Positions 17,480 to 25,234 of a stretch of DNA of 56,492 nucleotides are shown piece by piece. The notes beneath the pieces are model-generated. The model was not told the DNA's origin. It worked only from the letters and a program-made list of their open reading frames with translations, and did not search any database. Position 1 is the first letter of the stretch, and every line of letters starts with the position of its first letter. A program made the translations under genes and the position numbers. The stretch covers positions 1 to 56,492 of IMG/VR virus record IMGVR_UViG_3300045996_001187; one strand, 5' to 3'. The stretch comes from a virus.

Positions 17480-18226
17480 CCCCTTCTGTCAGGTCGAGGT
17501 ATTCCAGGCAGTCGCCCATCAGGTGAGTTACCTCACGCACCGCCCACTGTTCACGTTTGAGGTAGGGGCGCAAGATGCCTAATTTATCGGCCACGCGTGC
17601 GGCCTGTCGCTGTAGAGGGGCTACGAAGCGTCCGCAGTAGTAGTCCGTCCCATAGCCCCCTGCAGCAAAGGGATAAGGGACTCGTTTTCGTTCGAGATAA
17701 GAGCGAACAGGTTGGCACACAGCCCCATAGTTCCAGGCTCCTCCACGTACTCGCGAGCGATAGCGTCGTCCTCGAAGTAGGGAGTCGAGTCGTCGGGACC
17801 AGAAACGACTGCTGCGCGCATCATTGCCACCATGATCGCAGTCATGACTTCGGGATTCTTGAGTTCGAAGGGCTGGCCATTGCAAAGTTCGCTGGCAGCA
17901 TGGGCCGCTTCAACTGCGTGGGGTAAATCAAGCCTGAGAATATACCACTTTTCGCCGCCCAGGTCATGCTCGACAATATGGCTTCCGCGCCGGACCTTGA
18001 TCTCTTCAAGCCGGGCACGTGCGGCCGATTGCTCGGCCATAGTCTCTTCCGCCACTTTCGCCGGATTCGGATACGTAGCTTGCTTGCCATCCGGCCCCGT
18101 AACAGTCGTTGTGCCGTCCGGGTTCTGCACGAAATTAACACGCGGCTTATCCGTCTGCTTTTCTTCCGCCGCTTTCTCTGCGGCGTCATCATGGTACACA
18201 CTGACGAAGTTTGAAACGTCTACCAT
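17454..18226 (-). CDS. Tail assembly chaperone GT fusion by -1 frameshift
   Basis: Ribosomes slipping -1 on C CCT TTG (17672-17666) leave the G frame after about residue 186 and read the overlapping frame to 17454, adding about 70 residues ('AAGGYGTDYYCGRFVAP' onward to '...FDSQHY'). This is the standard gpG/gpGT arrangement: the T part recruits tail tube subunits to the tape measure during assembly. The T extension has no start codon of its own near the slip, and it overlaps the tape measure start, as in other phages. Confidence 0.8.
17621..18226 (-). CDS. Tail assembly chaperone G
   Basis: 201 residues from the ATG at 18226 behind AGGGGGA. An N-terminal acidic/lysine-rich part, then a helical domain ('HAVEAAHAASELCNG', 'EVMTAIMVAMMRAAV'). 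Stop at 17621. It lies between the tail tube gene and the tape measure, the universal siphophage position for this chaperone. Most translation should stop here; a fraction continues as GT. Confidence 0.85.
   Translation of the reverse strand: MVDVSNFVSVYHDDAAEKAAEEKQTDKPRVNFVQNPDGTTTVTGPDGKQATYPNPAKVAEETMAEQSAARARLEEIKVRRGSHIVEHDLGGEKWYILRLDLPHAVEAAHAASELCNGQPFELKNPEVMTAIMVAMMRAAVVSGPDDSTPYFEDDAIAREYVEEPGTMGLCANLFALISNENESLIPLLQGAMGRTTTADAS
17666..17672 (-). other. Programmed -1 frameshift slippery site CCCTTTG
   Basis: Minus-strand heptamer C CCT TTG in the G frame fits X XXY YYZ with X=C, Y=T, Z=G. After a one-base backward slip both tRNAs re-pair with CCC TTT. It lies 15 codons before the G stop and opens the only frame that continues to the tape measure. 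Confidence 0.75.
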
Positions 18227-18303
18227 ACATCCCCCTGTTAGTTGTTTTGACCGTCAGCCGCTTTGCGCACAGGGGAGCACGCCGCGCTCTGACGGTCGCC
18301 TGG

Positions 18304-18687
18304 TTAGTTGAGCATTCCGCTCTCAAAGTCGAATGACCATTTAGCCGGTCCGGCGCTAAAATCGTATTTGGTATTAGTAACTTTGATGTTGGTGTATGCC
18401 GTGAGAGAAGGCAGAACAGTGTCGGCACCGACCGCCACAGCAAGGTCGCTGATAGTGTCGCCAACGTCCGGCAATGTGCCGCCATTGTTCACACTGCCCA
18501 GCCATCCGGAGATGGTGCCGGTCAGCTTCTTATTGGTAAACACGCCCTCTTCAAGCGTCGAATCGGATGCGGTGGCATCGACCTTATTCTTGGTCAGGTT
18601 GAGGCTAATCGTGTCCCAGATGGTTTTGCCGCCGTCCGCCGTTACTGCGAGCTGCGGCCCAATGATTCTAGGTGTGGTAAGCGCCAT
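18304..18687 (-). CDS. Major tail tube protein (small)
   Basis: 127 residues, beta-rich ('KLTGTISGWLGSVNN', 'TNIKVTNTKYDFSAGP'), compatible with the tail tube fold, and positioned between the tail completion genes and chaperone G. Shorter than most tube proteins (usually 140-250). No competing candidate exists in the block. Confidence 0.7.
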   Translation of the reverse strand: MALTTPRIIGPQLAVTADGGKTIWDTISLNLTKNKVDATASDSTLEEGVFTNKKLTGTISGWLGSVNNGGTLPDVGDTISDLAVAVGADTVLPSLTAYTNIKVTNTKYDFSAGPAKWSFDFESGMLN

Positions 18688-18941
18688 TATTTATCCTCCG
18701 GAACAAATGTAGTGGAAGGCGCACCCGGAGCCACCGGCACCTCTGCCTTCTTTCCCTTGCTCTCTTTGGCTTTCTCGCGCTCCTCGATAACTTCGTCGGG
18801 AAACGTGATTCGCCCCTCGCGCTTCACATCGTCACCTCGCATTTTGTCTGCGGTTTCCTCACTGACAAAATACTCGCCGGCATCGTACTGCTTGCCGTTG
18901 ATTTCGACGTGGCGCTTTATGTTGACCTTGACTTTCGCCAT
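18687..18941 (-). CDS. Small basic/acidic connector-region protein
   Basis: 84 residues from the ATG at 18941 behind AGGAG. N-terminal beta 'KVKVNIKRHVEINGKQYDAGE', then a charged helix and a Pro/Ala tail. Overlaps the start of the tail tube gene by one base. Resembles small hypothetical proteins often found between tail terminator and tube genes; role unknown. Confidence 0.65.
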   Translation of the reverse strand: MAKVKVNIKRHVEINGKQYDAGEYFVSEETADKMRGDDVKREGRITFPDEVIEEREKAKESKGKKAEVPVAPGAPSTTFVPEDK

Positions 18942-18951
18942 TGGATTGCTC

Positions 18952-19428
18952 CTAATATGCTGATTCATAGCGGAAGGTGATACGGTGCGTCACAATCTGC
19001 GTCACCCCGCCGCCTTCCTTGGTTTCGATGGACTTGCGCGGCTCATCGATTTCGATGCCCTGCACGCCCAGAGCGTTGAATGTGTCGTAGTTGGAGCGGA
19101 TATAGGCGGTCAGCTTGCGAGACAGCAGCGTATGGCTGCCGATGTCGTTTGCTATGCCCTTCCGCGCTCCGTTGAAATCCGTCGCCTTGCATTGCGCCAC
19201 TACCCTCACTTCCTGCGCCCCCCACGTCTCCGAATATTCGGATGCTTCGGGAACTAGCAGGACATAGGGCTTTCCAACGCGCTCGGCTTCGGTCGGCTCG
19301 TCGTCGGACAGGATGCAGTCAGCGCCGCCGTAAGGCTCGAAATCACTCAAGTAGTCATCGTTCAAGGCTTCTTGAAAGCGATCCCGAATGATCGTGAGTC
19401 CTGCATGGGCATCAATGAGAGTCGCCAT
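18952..19428 (-). CDS. Tail terminator / completion protein
   Basis: 158 residues. Alpha/beta with a central 'KPYVLLVPEASEYSETWGAQEVRVVAQC' strand pair and a C-terminal 'QIVTHRITFRYE', the pattern of gpU-like tail terminators that cap the tube and join it to the head. Adjacent to an HK97-gp10-like gene, as expected. Confidence 0.7.
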   Translation of the reverse strand: MATLIDAHAGLTIIRDRFQEALNDDYLSDFEPYGGADCILSDDEPTEAERVGKPYVLLVPEASEYSETWGAQEVRVVAQCKATDFNGARKGIANDIGSHTLLSRKLTAYIRSNYDTFNALGVQGIEIDEPRKSIETKEGGGVTQIVTHRITFRYESAY

Positions 19429-19847
19429 TATCGTATCGCTTCCCTAATCGCCTGCTCCATAATCGCCTTGATCTGGGGCTCGATGATACGCGCCGCATTC
19501 TCCGATGCCTTATTGGTCCGGTTGATGCCATCAGGGCCAGTCGGCAGGTCTGCCAAGCGACCCTCATACACTTCCGCCGGTCCTGTCGTCACGATGGTGC
19601 GCTCCAGTTCTCCGGTGCGCCGCACTTCCTGCCCCCGCAACCAATTGCCCCGCCTGCGCCACCTTGGACGGCCTGTAGATGAACGCGGGATGGAGCGCCG
19701 GTACGTGACCTCAACCTGCTTCACCTTCTGGTTGAGAGTCACATCGCCGCCCCGGTCCAGCCCGTTCTCAGCGCCTTGTCTGATACGGTCCGGCAGGGCA
19801 TTCAGGTCACGGGTAAAGGCGGCGGAGTCGAATTGAATCTCAATCAT
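19428..19847 (-). CDS. HK97 gp10-like head-tail joining protein
   Basis: 139 residues. Helical N-terminus ('FTRDLNALPDRIRQGAENGLDRGG'), a basic Arg/Pro/Trp-rich middle, 'RRTGELERTIV', and a C-terminal helix ('ENAARIIEPQIKAIMEQAIREAI'), the layout of gp10/minor capsid joining proteins. Start overlaps the next stop by one base. Position supports the assignment. Confidence 0.7.
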   Translation of the reverse strand: MIEIQFDSAAFTRDLNALPDRIRQGAENGLDRGGDVTLNQKVKQVEVTYRRSIPRSSTGRPRWRRRGNWLRGQEVRRTGELERTIVTTGPAEVYEGRLADLPTGPDGINRTNKASENAARIIEPQIKAIMEQAIREAIR

Positions 19848-19850
19848 GGA

Positions 19851-20333
19851 TTAGCCCCACATCGACCGCACCGTGACGGCCTGAGACCTTGGCACACTGT
19901 CGTCTGTCTCTTGCCGCGTCACCTCGGCAATGCTGCTTTTCAGCAGCTTCAGGTACTCCGCACCCTCTTCCCGATACTCTGCCGCCCGTTCCCAGTAGTC
20001 CCGGTTGAGGTAGCCGGCGCGACCGTATAGCGAAGCAAGTGCGTAGGCTTCTACGGCCTGCCTTGCCAGCGATTTTTGCCGGTCCACCTTCTCCGTCCGT
20101 TTCTCCTCGCTCCAGTCCGGGTAGCGCGCCGCCATGACTTCATCGGACGGCGGCCACAGGATTTCACCAGATACATCACTAATGGCTTCCGCCACCACGT
20201 CGTATTTGTCGGTGATAATGCCCTGCACCGCCGTCACGACATCGCTTTCGGTGAACAGGGTGTTAAGCTGTTCGGGCCGGAGCTTCGATGTCGTGGTGAT
20301 GGCGGCTGCCGTAGGGAGTTCAAAGAGAGGCAT
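19851..20333 (-). CDS. Head-tail connector (adaptor) protein
   Basis: 160 residues, mostly alpha-helical, with 'LARQAVEAYALASLYGRAGYLNRDYWERAAEYREEGAEYLK' like gp6-type adaptors that dock on the portal. Located directly after the head genes and before the joining protein. Confidence 0.65.
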   Translation of the reverse strand: MPLFELPTAAAITTTSKLRPEQLNTLFTESDVVTAVQGIITDKYDVVAEAISDVSGEILWPPSDEVMAARYPDWSEEKRTEKVDRQKSLARQAVEAYALASLYGRAGYLNRDYWERAAEYREEGAEYLKLLKSSIAEVTRQETDDSVPRSQAVTVRSMWG

Positions 20334-20341
20334 GGGGATGG

Positions 20342-20647
20342 TTAGGAATCTGCGCCGGGGGTGCCGTCATTGTCCTGCGCATCTTCATCGCCTTGCGAAT
20401 CGTCTGCGGCCTTGGACTTGCCACGGGCCGGACGGCGGAGAGCGTCTGCGGCTTTGGACTCGGTATCGGTAGCATCTTCGTCCGATGCTTCCTTGATACC
20501 CCAGTCGCCTTCCAGTGAGCCATTTTTGACGAAGCGGGCGATATCAGCCTTCGAGTATCGCTTTGCCACTTCATCCTCCTGGCCCGACTTATATCTTTTG
20601 TCGCCGTCCCGAATGGCTCGCACGATATTCCGATTGTCTCTTGCCAT
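20342..20647 (-). CDS. Hypothetical head-region protein
   Basis: 101 residues. The basic N-terminal half contains 'YSKADIARFVKNGSLEGDW'; the C-terminal half is low-complexity Asp/Ala/Ser/Lys and probably disordered. Between capsid and connector genes; possibly a head completion or packaging accessory. No family recognised. Confidence 0.65.
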   Translation of the reverse strand: MARDNRNIVRAIRDGDKRYKSGQEDEVAKRYSKADIARFVKNGSLEGDWGIKEASDEDATDTESKAADALRRPARGKSKAADDSQGDEDAQDNDGTPGADS

Positions 20648-20658
20648 GATGGTGTCCT

Positions 20659-21096
20659 TTAGGTGATGGTCGTGTGGTAGATAACCAGTTCGGTTTCGCC
20701 GGCTACGCGGTCAATCCAGATTCCGGCGGCGGCTGCGATGCCGTTTGGGCCGAACCAGCGGGTTACAGCGCCATCAGCGGCGATTTCTTCGGCGGCGAGC
20801 ATACCGCCCGCGTTCGATGTGCCGTTGCGGATAATTACGGTCGCAACCGCAGCAGAGGATGCGCTTTCATGGATGCTGTAACCCAAAAGGCGGAGCCCTG
20901 TGCCTGCTGCCACGCCCGCCACATCGGTTGTGCCGGAAGCAACTGCGGTCGCCGTAGCCGCGACATGCGGGATGCTGAAATCGGTGCCGTCTGCATTTTT
21001 GCCGGATGCAATGGTCGCCAGAGATTTGGCGGTATTGCTATGGAAGTTGGTAGAGTTACCGGCGGTTTTAAGACTGTCGTATGTTGCTCTTGCCAT
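20659..21096 (-). CDS. Ala/Gly/Thr-rich capsid-associated protein
   Basis: 145 residues, beta-predicted, rich in Ala/Gly/Thr, with 'VATVIIRNGTSNAGG' and 'TRWFGPNGIAAAAG' strands. This composition is typical of virion surface or decoration proteins. It starts eleven bases after the major capsid gene. Possibly a second decoration protein. Confidence 0.7.
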   Translation of the reverse strand: MARATYDSLKTAGNSTNFHSNTAKSLATIASGKNADGTDFSIPHVAATATAVASGTTDVAGVAAGTGLRLLGYSIHESASSAAVATVIIRNGTSNAGGMLAAEEIAADGAVTRWFGPNGIAAAAGIWIDRVAGETELVIYHTTIT

Positions 21097-21107
21097 TAGT
21101 AACTCCT

Positions 21108-22160
21108 TTAAACTCCGGCATCGATGGTCCAGATAACAGACTTGTTCGGCACCGGCAGGGCGTTAAGCTGGCACTCGATGTCCAGCTGGCGGCCACCGTT
21201 GCTGGCTTCCATGTAAACCGTGTTGCCGTTCACGTCGATACCGGCGTCCCCGGCCGTGCGAGCGATGTCCATGGCGCGGACAACGGGCGCAAAGGCGGTA
21301 ACACCCACGCGGTTTCCAGCCGGAATCATCAGGACTTTTTCGGCCGGCAATACCTTGGTGCGTGTATAAGCCGTGCCGCCATCGTTGAAAATGTCCAGGC
21401 TGTTTTCGTTGACGAAGAATCGGAAAGCGCTTCCAATATCCTGGGTCAGGCGATCCTCAAGTTGGGTGCGGGTCATCTTGACGCCGTTGGCAAGGTCCGG
21501 CGCATCGGCCAGAATCGCGTTCAAGGTGGCGCGGCGCAGCATGACTCCCTCGGCTGCCCCAATGGTATCCAGACCTTCGATATACCAGGCCAAGAACTCG
21601 TCGTAAGCGTTCAGGCTAGCATCGTTCCAGGCGGTACCTGCGGTCTGCTGCTGGCCCGAATCGATACCGAACGAGGTGGAAAGCGTACGACCCGCTTCCG
21701 GCTCCTTCTGCACGATAGAGCCGGTCGACCAGATGGTGTAGGCGTCAACTTCGATACGGCGATAATTCGCCATTGCGAGCGACTCCACGCGGTCCTGCAA
21801 ACGGACACCCATCTCGTTTTGAATGATGGACTCGTTGCCCCGCGTCTCTTCCGTGATCTTATTCATTTCCTGCTCGGAAAGAGCGTCACGGGTTTCGATG
21901 GGGATAATCGAGTAATCGTTCTTGGCGGGTGTCTGCAAGGGCACCAGGCGGCCACGAGCGTTCCACTCGCGACGGTCAGCAACCGGGCGAAAGTCGATGG
22001 TCGACAATTCGCTGATTTTGGTGCTGGTGACGTTCTTACGCGGGAAAAACACATCCCACGACAGCCGGCCGGTATCGTTGAGCGACACCGCCTGCGCGCG
22101 CACCGTCAGGGCGGCGGCGGAAATTTCGTTTTGTGCGACAAGCCATGAATATGTAGGCAT
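21108..22160 (-). CDS. Major capsid protein (lambda gpE type)
   Basis: 350 residues, the usual size for gpE-type HK97-fold capsid proteins. Order matches: an N-terminal arm, 'DFRPVADRREWNARGRLVP', a long helix region ('LQDRVESLAMANYRRIEVDAYTIW'), and a C-terminal 'GVTAFAPVVRAMDIARTAG'. It follows the scaffold and gpD-like genes, the classic head order. Confidence 0.9.
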   Translation of the reverse strand: MPTYSWLVAQNEISAAALTVRAQAVSLNDTGRLSWDVFFPRKNVTSTKISELSTIDFRPVADRREWNARGRLVPLQTPAKNDYSIIPIETRDALSEQEMNKITEETRGNESIIQNEMGVRLQDRVESLAMANYRRIEVDAYTIWSTGSIVQKEPEAGRTLSTSFGIDSGQQQTAGTAWNDASLNAYDEFLAWYIEGLDTIGAAEGVMLRRATLNAILADAPDLANGVKMTRTQLEDRLTQDIGSAFRFFVNENSLDIFNDGGTAYTRTKVLPAEKVLMIPAGNRVGVTAFAPVVRAMDIARTAGDAGIDVNGNTVYMEASNGGRQLDIECQLNALPVPNKSVIWTIDAGV

Positions 22161-22191
22161 TGTTTGTAATCCTCCGTAGCGTTCCGCCCTC

Positions 22192-22635
22192 TTAGGTGGT
22201 GGTCAGAACGATGTGCGAACCCGCAGCCGCGAAAGCGGCGACTTCGTTTGCGTGCAGAGCGCGTCCCAGGTTGTCCTCCAGGATGTCGCGGTTGATGACG
22301 CCGTGCGTTGCGAGCGCGATGAACGGGTCGATTGTGACGGCCGCAAGAATGGCGTTGGTCACAGTCGGACTCGACGGCACGATCTGGGTGGCCTCAACCA
22401 CGCAACCATGGACGAATTCGTCCGCAGTGCCGTCCAGGGGCACCGCTGCACCGCTAACGAGCTTGAACGGAGTCCCCGGCTTCAAGTAGCCTTTAAGGTC
22501 CACCTGCGCTCCATACGCCCCGTCGATGAGCAAAGTGCTCACATCGACCTTGGCGTGCACCGTGTGGTCGATAGGGCCGATAAAGGGGCTTGCATAAACT
22601 GCATTCCCATCAGTTGATGTAACTGTAATTGGCAT
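22192..22635 (-). CDS. Head decoration protein (gpD-like)
   Basis: 147 residues, with 'TATVTIDPFIALATHGVINRDIL'-like content near the C-terminus and 'YLKPGTPFKLVSG' near the middle. This 'LKPGTPF' motif is characteristic of gpD-like decoration proteins, which trimerise on the expanded capsid. Directly precedes the major capsid gene. Confidence 0.85.
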   Translation of the reverse strand: MPITVTSTDGNAVYASPFIGPIDHTVHAKVDVSTLLIDGAYGAQVDLKGYLKPGTPFKLVSGAAVPLDGTADEFVHGCVVEATQIVPSSPTVTNAILAAVTIDPFIALATHGVINRDILEDNLGRALHANEVAAFAAAGSHIVLTTT

Positions 22636-22656
22636 TGTAGTGTTCTCCTGGCAAAG

Positions 22657-23379
22657 CTAGCTGATGCCCGCGCGTGACAGATCGCGGCCCTCTACGCTCT
22701 GCGCTTCCTGCTTTGCTTTGACTTCCTGCCGGATGGCGTCATAGGTGTTGGTCACTTTGCCCTCACCTACGCCCATCTTGGCCGCTCTGAGCCCGGTTTC
22801 CTGCTGCTGCGCCTTGGCAAGCGTCGGAAAGGCTTCATGGGCCCATTCAGAGAGCGGCTTGGTTTCGGTTTTACCGTCCGCCTGGCGGGTGATATACGGC
22901 ACCTTGACCGCCTTCCCGTCTTTGGTTTCGGTCTTGACCTCGTAGCTCACATCGTCCACACCTTTGCGGCTGGAGAAGTCCTCGAAGTCAATCCCGGCGG
23001 CCTCGCACGCTTCGCGCATGGCCTGAGAACGCTCCAGATTGGCAAGCTTGGTAGTTGCCTTCTCTGCGTCCTCGATTTGCTTCTTCACGGCTTTGGGTTC
23101 GCCCAATTCGGTGTAGGCTGTCCACTTCGCGGCATCTTCGCCGGTCAGAACGACCGCACCTTCGGGCGCTTGGTTTTTCTTGAGCTGGCGCTTATCCTCG
23201 CGGAGGTCGGCGTTCTCAGCTAAGAGCTGTGCGGCGAGCGCCATGGCATCGCCGTTCTTCTTGGCGAGTAGGTTTTGCAGGTTGCGCGTTTCCTTGTCGC
23301 CATCCCCTGCGCCACCGTCTCCCCCACCAGCGCCTTCTTCACCGAAAAACCATTGAATCCCAAATCTATCGCGTTGCAT
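22657..23379 (-). CDS. Capsid scaffolding protein
   Basis: 240 residues from the ATG at 23379 behind AAGGAGCATCA. A Gly/Asp/Glu-rich flexible N-terminus is followed by long charged coiled-coil (about 45-150) and a basic C-terminal helix ('YDAIRQEVKAKQEAQSVEGRDLSR'), the typical scaffold layout: coiled-coil spacer plus capsid-binding tail. Head order scaffold-decoration-capsid is conserved. Confidence 0.8.
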   Translation of the reverse strand: MQRDRFGIQWFFGEEGAGGGDGGAGDGDKETRNLQNLLAKKNGDAMALAAQLLAENADLREDKRQLKKNQAPEGAVVLTGEDAAKWTAYTELGEPKAVKKQIEDAEKATTKLANLERSQAMREACEAAGIDFEDFSSRKGVDDVSYEVKTETKDGKAVKVPYITRQADGKTETKPLSEWAHEAFPTLAKAQQQETGLRAAKMGVGEGKVTNTYDAIRQEVKAKQEAQSVEGRDLSRAGIS

Positions 23380-23430
23380 TGATGCTCCTTGAGCTATTGG
23401 CCGGACCTTGCCGGACGGGTTATAAAAACG

Positions 23431-23456
23431 AAAAAGCCCCACACCTCGCAGGGCTT
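23431..23456 (-). terminator. Leftward rho-independent terminator before scaffold gene
   Basis: On the minus strand AAGCCC (23456-23451) pairs with GGGCTT (23439-23434) around an 11-base loop, followed by five T. It lies 70 bases beyond the 23528-23686 structured RNA and upstream of the scaffold start at 23379. Read-through or regulated antitermination would be needed for capsid gene expression from upstream promoters. Confidence 0.7.
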
Positions 23457-23527
23457 TCGCGTCTGCGTGATATGGGGCGTAATTAGCGTGTGTCTGTGCT
23501 AAGTGGCCTGTATTTGGTTGTTAGGTG

Positions 23528-23686
23528 TGTTCAGGTGAAGGTATCGCACCTTCCTCACGCGTTATAGATTCATTTCGGTGGTACCGTCCTACTGTGAATC
23601 TCCTGGGCGTTCTCGCAAAGGTCTTTCAGTAGGAGCAAGCCCTACCTATCCTCTTTGCGCGCTAATCTATCTCGCTACCCTGAACA
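23528..23686. ncRNA. Candidate cloverleaf-like structured RNA
   Basis: A 158-base gene-free stretch closed by a perfect 8-bp helix (23528-23535 with 23679-23686). Inside are three arms: GAAGGT hairpin (23537-23542/23548-23553), a 7-bp stem (23566-23572/23595-23601) containing CGGT/ACCG, and a 7-bp stem (23614-23620/23653-23659) containing a 5-bp stem with a 7-nt loop (23629-23633/23641-23645). An alternative 7-bp pairing (23564-23570 with 23664-23670) competes with the middle arm. No known class recognised. Minus-strand transcription is favoured by context: it follows the 23692 stop and precedes a terminator. Confidence 0.55.
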
Positions 23687-23691
23687 TGTGG

Positions 23692-23901
23692 TTACTTAGA
23701 AAAAACCTTCTCAGCCGCCTCATTAAAAACAGTGTCGGTCGTCGGTTCACCATCCCTGTAATAGAATGTTACCGACTTAACTCGAACTGGAGCGTAATCA
23801 CTCGCAACTCCGAGAAAAGTGCCCTCGACCGTTGCAGTTGGTATCTGAGTCACACAAGAATACCTCCTGCCATCAGTACCGGTGAATGCCATTGATTTCA
23901 T
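23692..23901 (-). CDS. Hypothetical small beta-rich protein
   Basis: 69 residues. ATG at 23901 overlaps the previous stop (ATGA), with AAGGTGAAGGT upstream. Strands around 'VKSVTFYYRDGEPT' suggest a small beta domain. Downstream of the second late-type promoter; followed directly by the structured RNA element. Function unknown. Confidence 0.7.
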   Translation of the reverse strand: MKSMAFTGTDGRRYSCVTQIPTATVEGTFLGVASDYAPVRVKSVTFYYRDGEPTTDTVFNEAAEKVFSK

Positions 23902-24059
23902 ACCTTCACCTTAGCCTGTCTCAACTCCACCTGCAACTGCTGAGCTGCCAACCTCTGACGCTCCGGGTCCGATGTTCCGGCCACTCGCCCCGCGTAGGAC
24001 GAAAGCGCCTGCCACATCATGCTCACGTTTATGGTTGTCGATTTCTCGTTGCTTGCCAT
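23898..24059 (-). CDS. Hypothetical small helical protein, leaderless candidate
   Basis: 53 residues from the ATG at 24059. TATACT ends only five bases before this ATG, so a transcript starting there would be leaderless, which fits the missing Shine-Dalgarno. Helical, Gln/Arg-rich C-terminus ('QQLQVELRQAKVKV'). Function unknown. Confidence 0.6.
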   Translation of the reverse strand: MASNEKSTTINVSMMWQALSSYAGRVAGTSDPERQRLAAQQLQVELRQAKVKV

Positions 24060-24063
24060 ATCC

Positions 24064-24072
24064 AGTATACCC
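24064..24072 (-). promoter_or_regulatory. Late-type promoter box GGGTATACT (head region)
   Basis: Second of three identical minus-strand nonamers. It lies between the MuF-like gene end (24107) and the 24059 start codon. No -35 at standard spacing. Confidence 0.6.
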
Positions 24073-24106
24073 GAAAACAAATAGCTACTAACAGGGAAGG
24101 CGATTA

Positions 24107-24907
24107 TTAGCCTTTCTCACTCATCCCAATACAATTACAGCCGTTCCCGCAAGCACACTCCCCAATCTCCACAAACTCGTCGCGGCTTACCTTGCCCATT
24201 GCAGCCGCCTCCACGCATCCAATACCGCCCTTACCGGTGTGGCAATGGTCAGAGGCACCCAGAACGCGCCAGAACAGGTCGTGCCCCAACTTCTCCTGCC
24301 TGTCATCGAGCCGAGTATTCTCGTAAACCGAACGAAACGAATTGGTATATGAACCTGCATGTTGCAGCAAGCGCCCACTACTCAAATCGCCACCATACTC
24401 ACCAGTTAAAATCCGCTGCTCGAACCCTGCACGATATTCCAACTGCACCTGTGCCCGCCCTGCTAGCGCCCGCCAGTTGTCCGGCGTCATTTCATCGAAC
24501 CCGCCATGCCCCAGCACCCCTGCCGCTCCCACGCCACGCCTGATTCCTGAATCAAACAGGTCTCGCCATGTGCTCAGCGCCGCCGGTTCGACACGCTTGG
24601 CCATCTGTGCGGCTTGCTGAAGCTTCAGGGTCGCATCCAACATCTGAAACCGCGCATCGAGGCTGATGGCATTTACAACTTGCTTGACTGTCGCAGGTGG
24701 CACCGGTGTGCCCCGAAACTCAAACGCCAACACCTGCCGATTCCAACTAAATCCGTTCCGATGCGTCCACAGATTGCGATAGAGCGCCATATCGACGCTT
24801 CGGGTGCGCTCGCCCCGCTGATAGCGAAACAAGGTGCGAGAGGACGCCACGAAGGCCACTATGGCCTTTATCTCGGATGGGGTGTAGTCTTCGGGTGAGT
24901 TAGCCAT
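24107..24907 (-). CDS. MuF-like minor head protein
   Basis: 266 residues. The central 'WRDLFDSGIRRGVGAAGVLG' and C-terminal 'LFWRVLGASDHCHTGKGGIGCVEAAAMG' match the head-morphogenesis (Mu gpF/SPP1 gp7) pattern, in which a D-x-C motif and nearby cysteines follow a helical domain. Several Cys/His near the C-terminus may bind zinc. Position after portal supports this. Such proteins are ejected or help capsid assembly. Confidence 0.8.
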   Translation of the reverse strand: MANSPEDYTPSEIKAIVAFVASSRTLFRYQRGERTRSVDMALYRNLWTHRNGFSWNRQVLAFEFRGTPVPPATVKQVVNAISLDARFQMLDATLKLQQAAQMAKRVEPAALSTWRDLFDSGIRRGVGAAGVLGHGGFDEMTPDNWRALAGRAQVQLEYRAGFEQRILTGEYGGDLSSGRLLQHAGSYTNSFRSVYENTRLDDRQEKLGHDLFWRVLGASDHCHTGKGGIGCVEAAAMGKVSRDEFVEIGECACGNGCNCIGMSEKG

Positions 24908-25234
24908 TTACGCAGGTTTTACGAGGCGATACGGCGCAGAGTCTCCTTCAGGATCGCCGACCTTCTCTAGTTCAATCTCTCCGAACCACGCTCGGTCAGG
25001 AAATATCCCCGCTGGTGAATCACACCACTCGTGCTTGGTCATAAAACGAAGAAAACGAATGTTAACTTTCACATTCTTGCTCTCATCTCCGAACCATTGA
25101 GCGCCGGTCGGTAGATTGACGATAGTAGCTTCACCCGTTTCTAGTGCTTTCTTTACCGATGGGTGATGATTCAGTGCCCACTCTCGGCACTTCTCCGGTG
25201 TCGACAAGTCGTTAACTGTGATTCTCTCACTCAT
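24908..25234 (-). CDS. Hypothetical protein between portal and MuF genes
   Basis: 108 residues, overlapping the portal end by eight bases. Mixed alpha/beta, with 'NVKVNIRFLRFMTKHEWCDSP' and a C-terminal 'YRLVKPA'. No family recognised; a head-completion role is possible by location only. Confidence 0.65.
   Translation of the reverse strand: MSERITVNDLSTPEKCREWALNHHPSVKKALETGEATIVNLPTGAQWFGDESKNVKVNIRFLRFMTKHEWCDSPAGIFPDRAWFGEIELEKVGDPEGDSAPYRLVKPA

Noticed and set aside
17673-17885. Independent gene starting inside G in the T frame
   Set aside because: The upstream part is Arg/Ser-rich out-of-frame noise; the useful part is reached by the -1 slip at 17666-17672.
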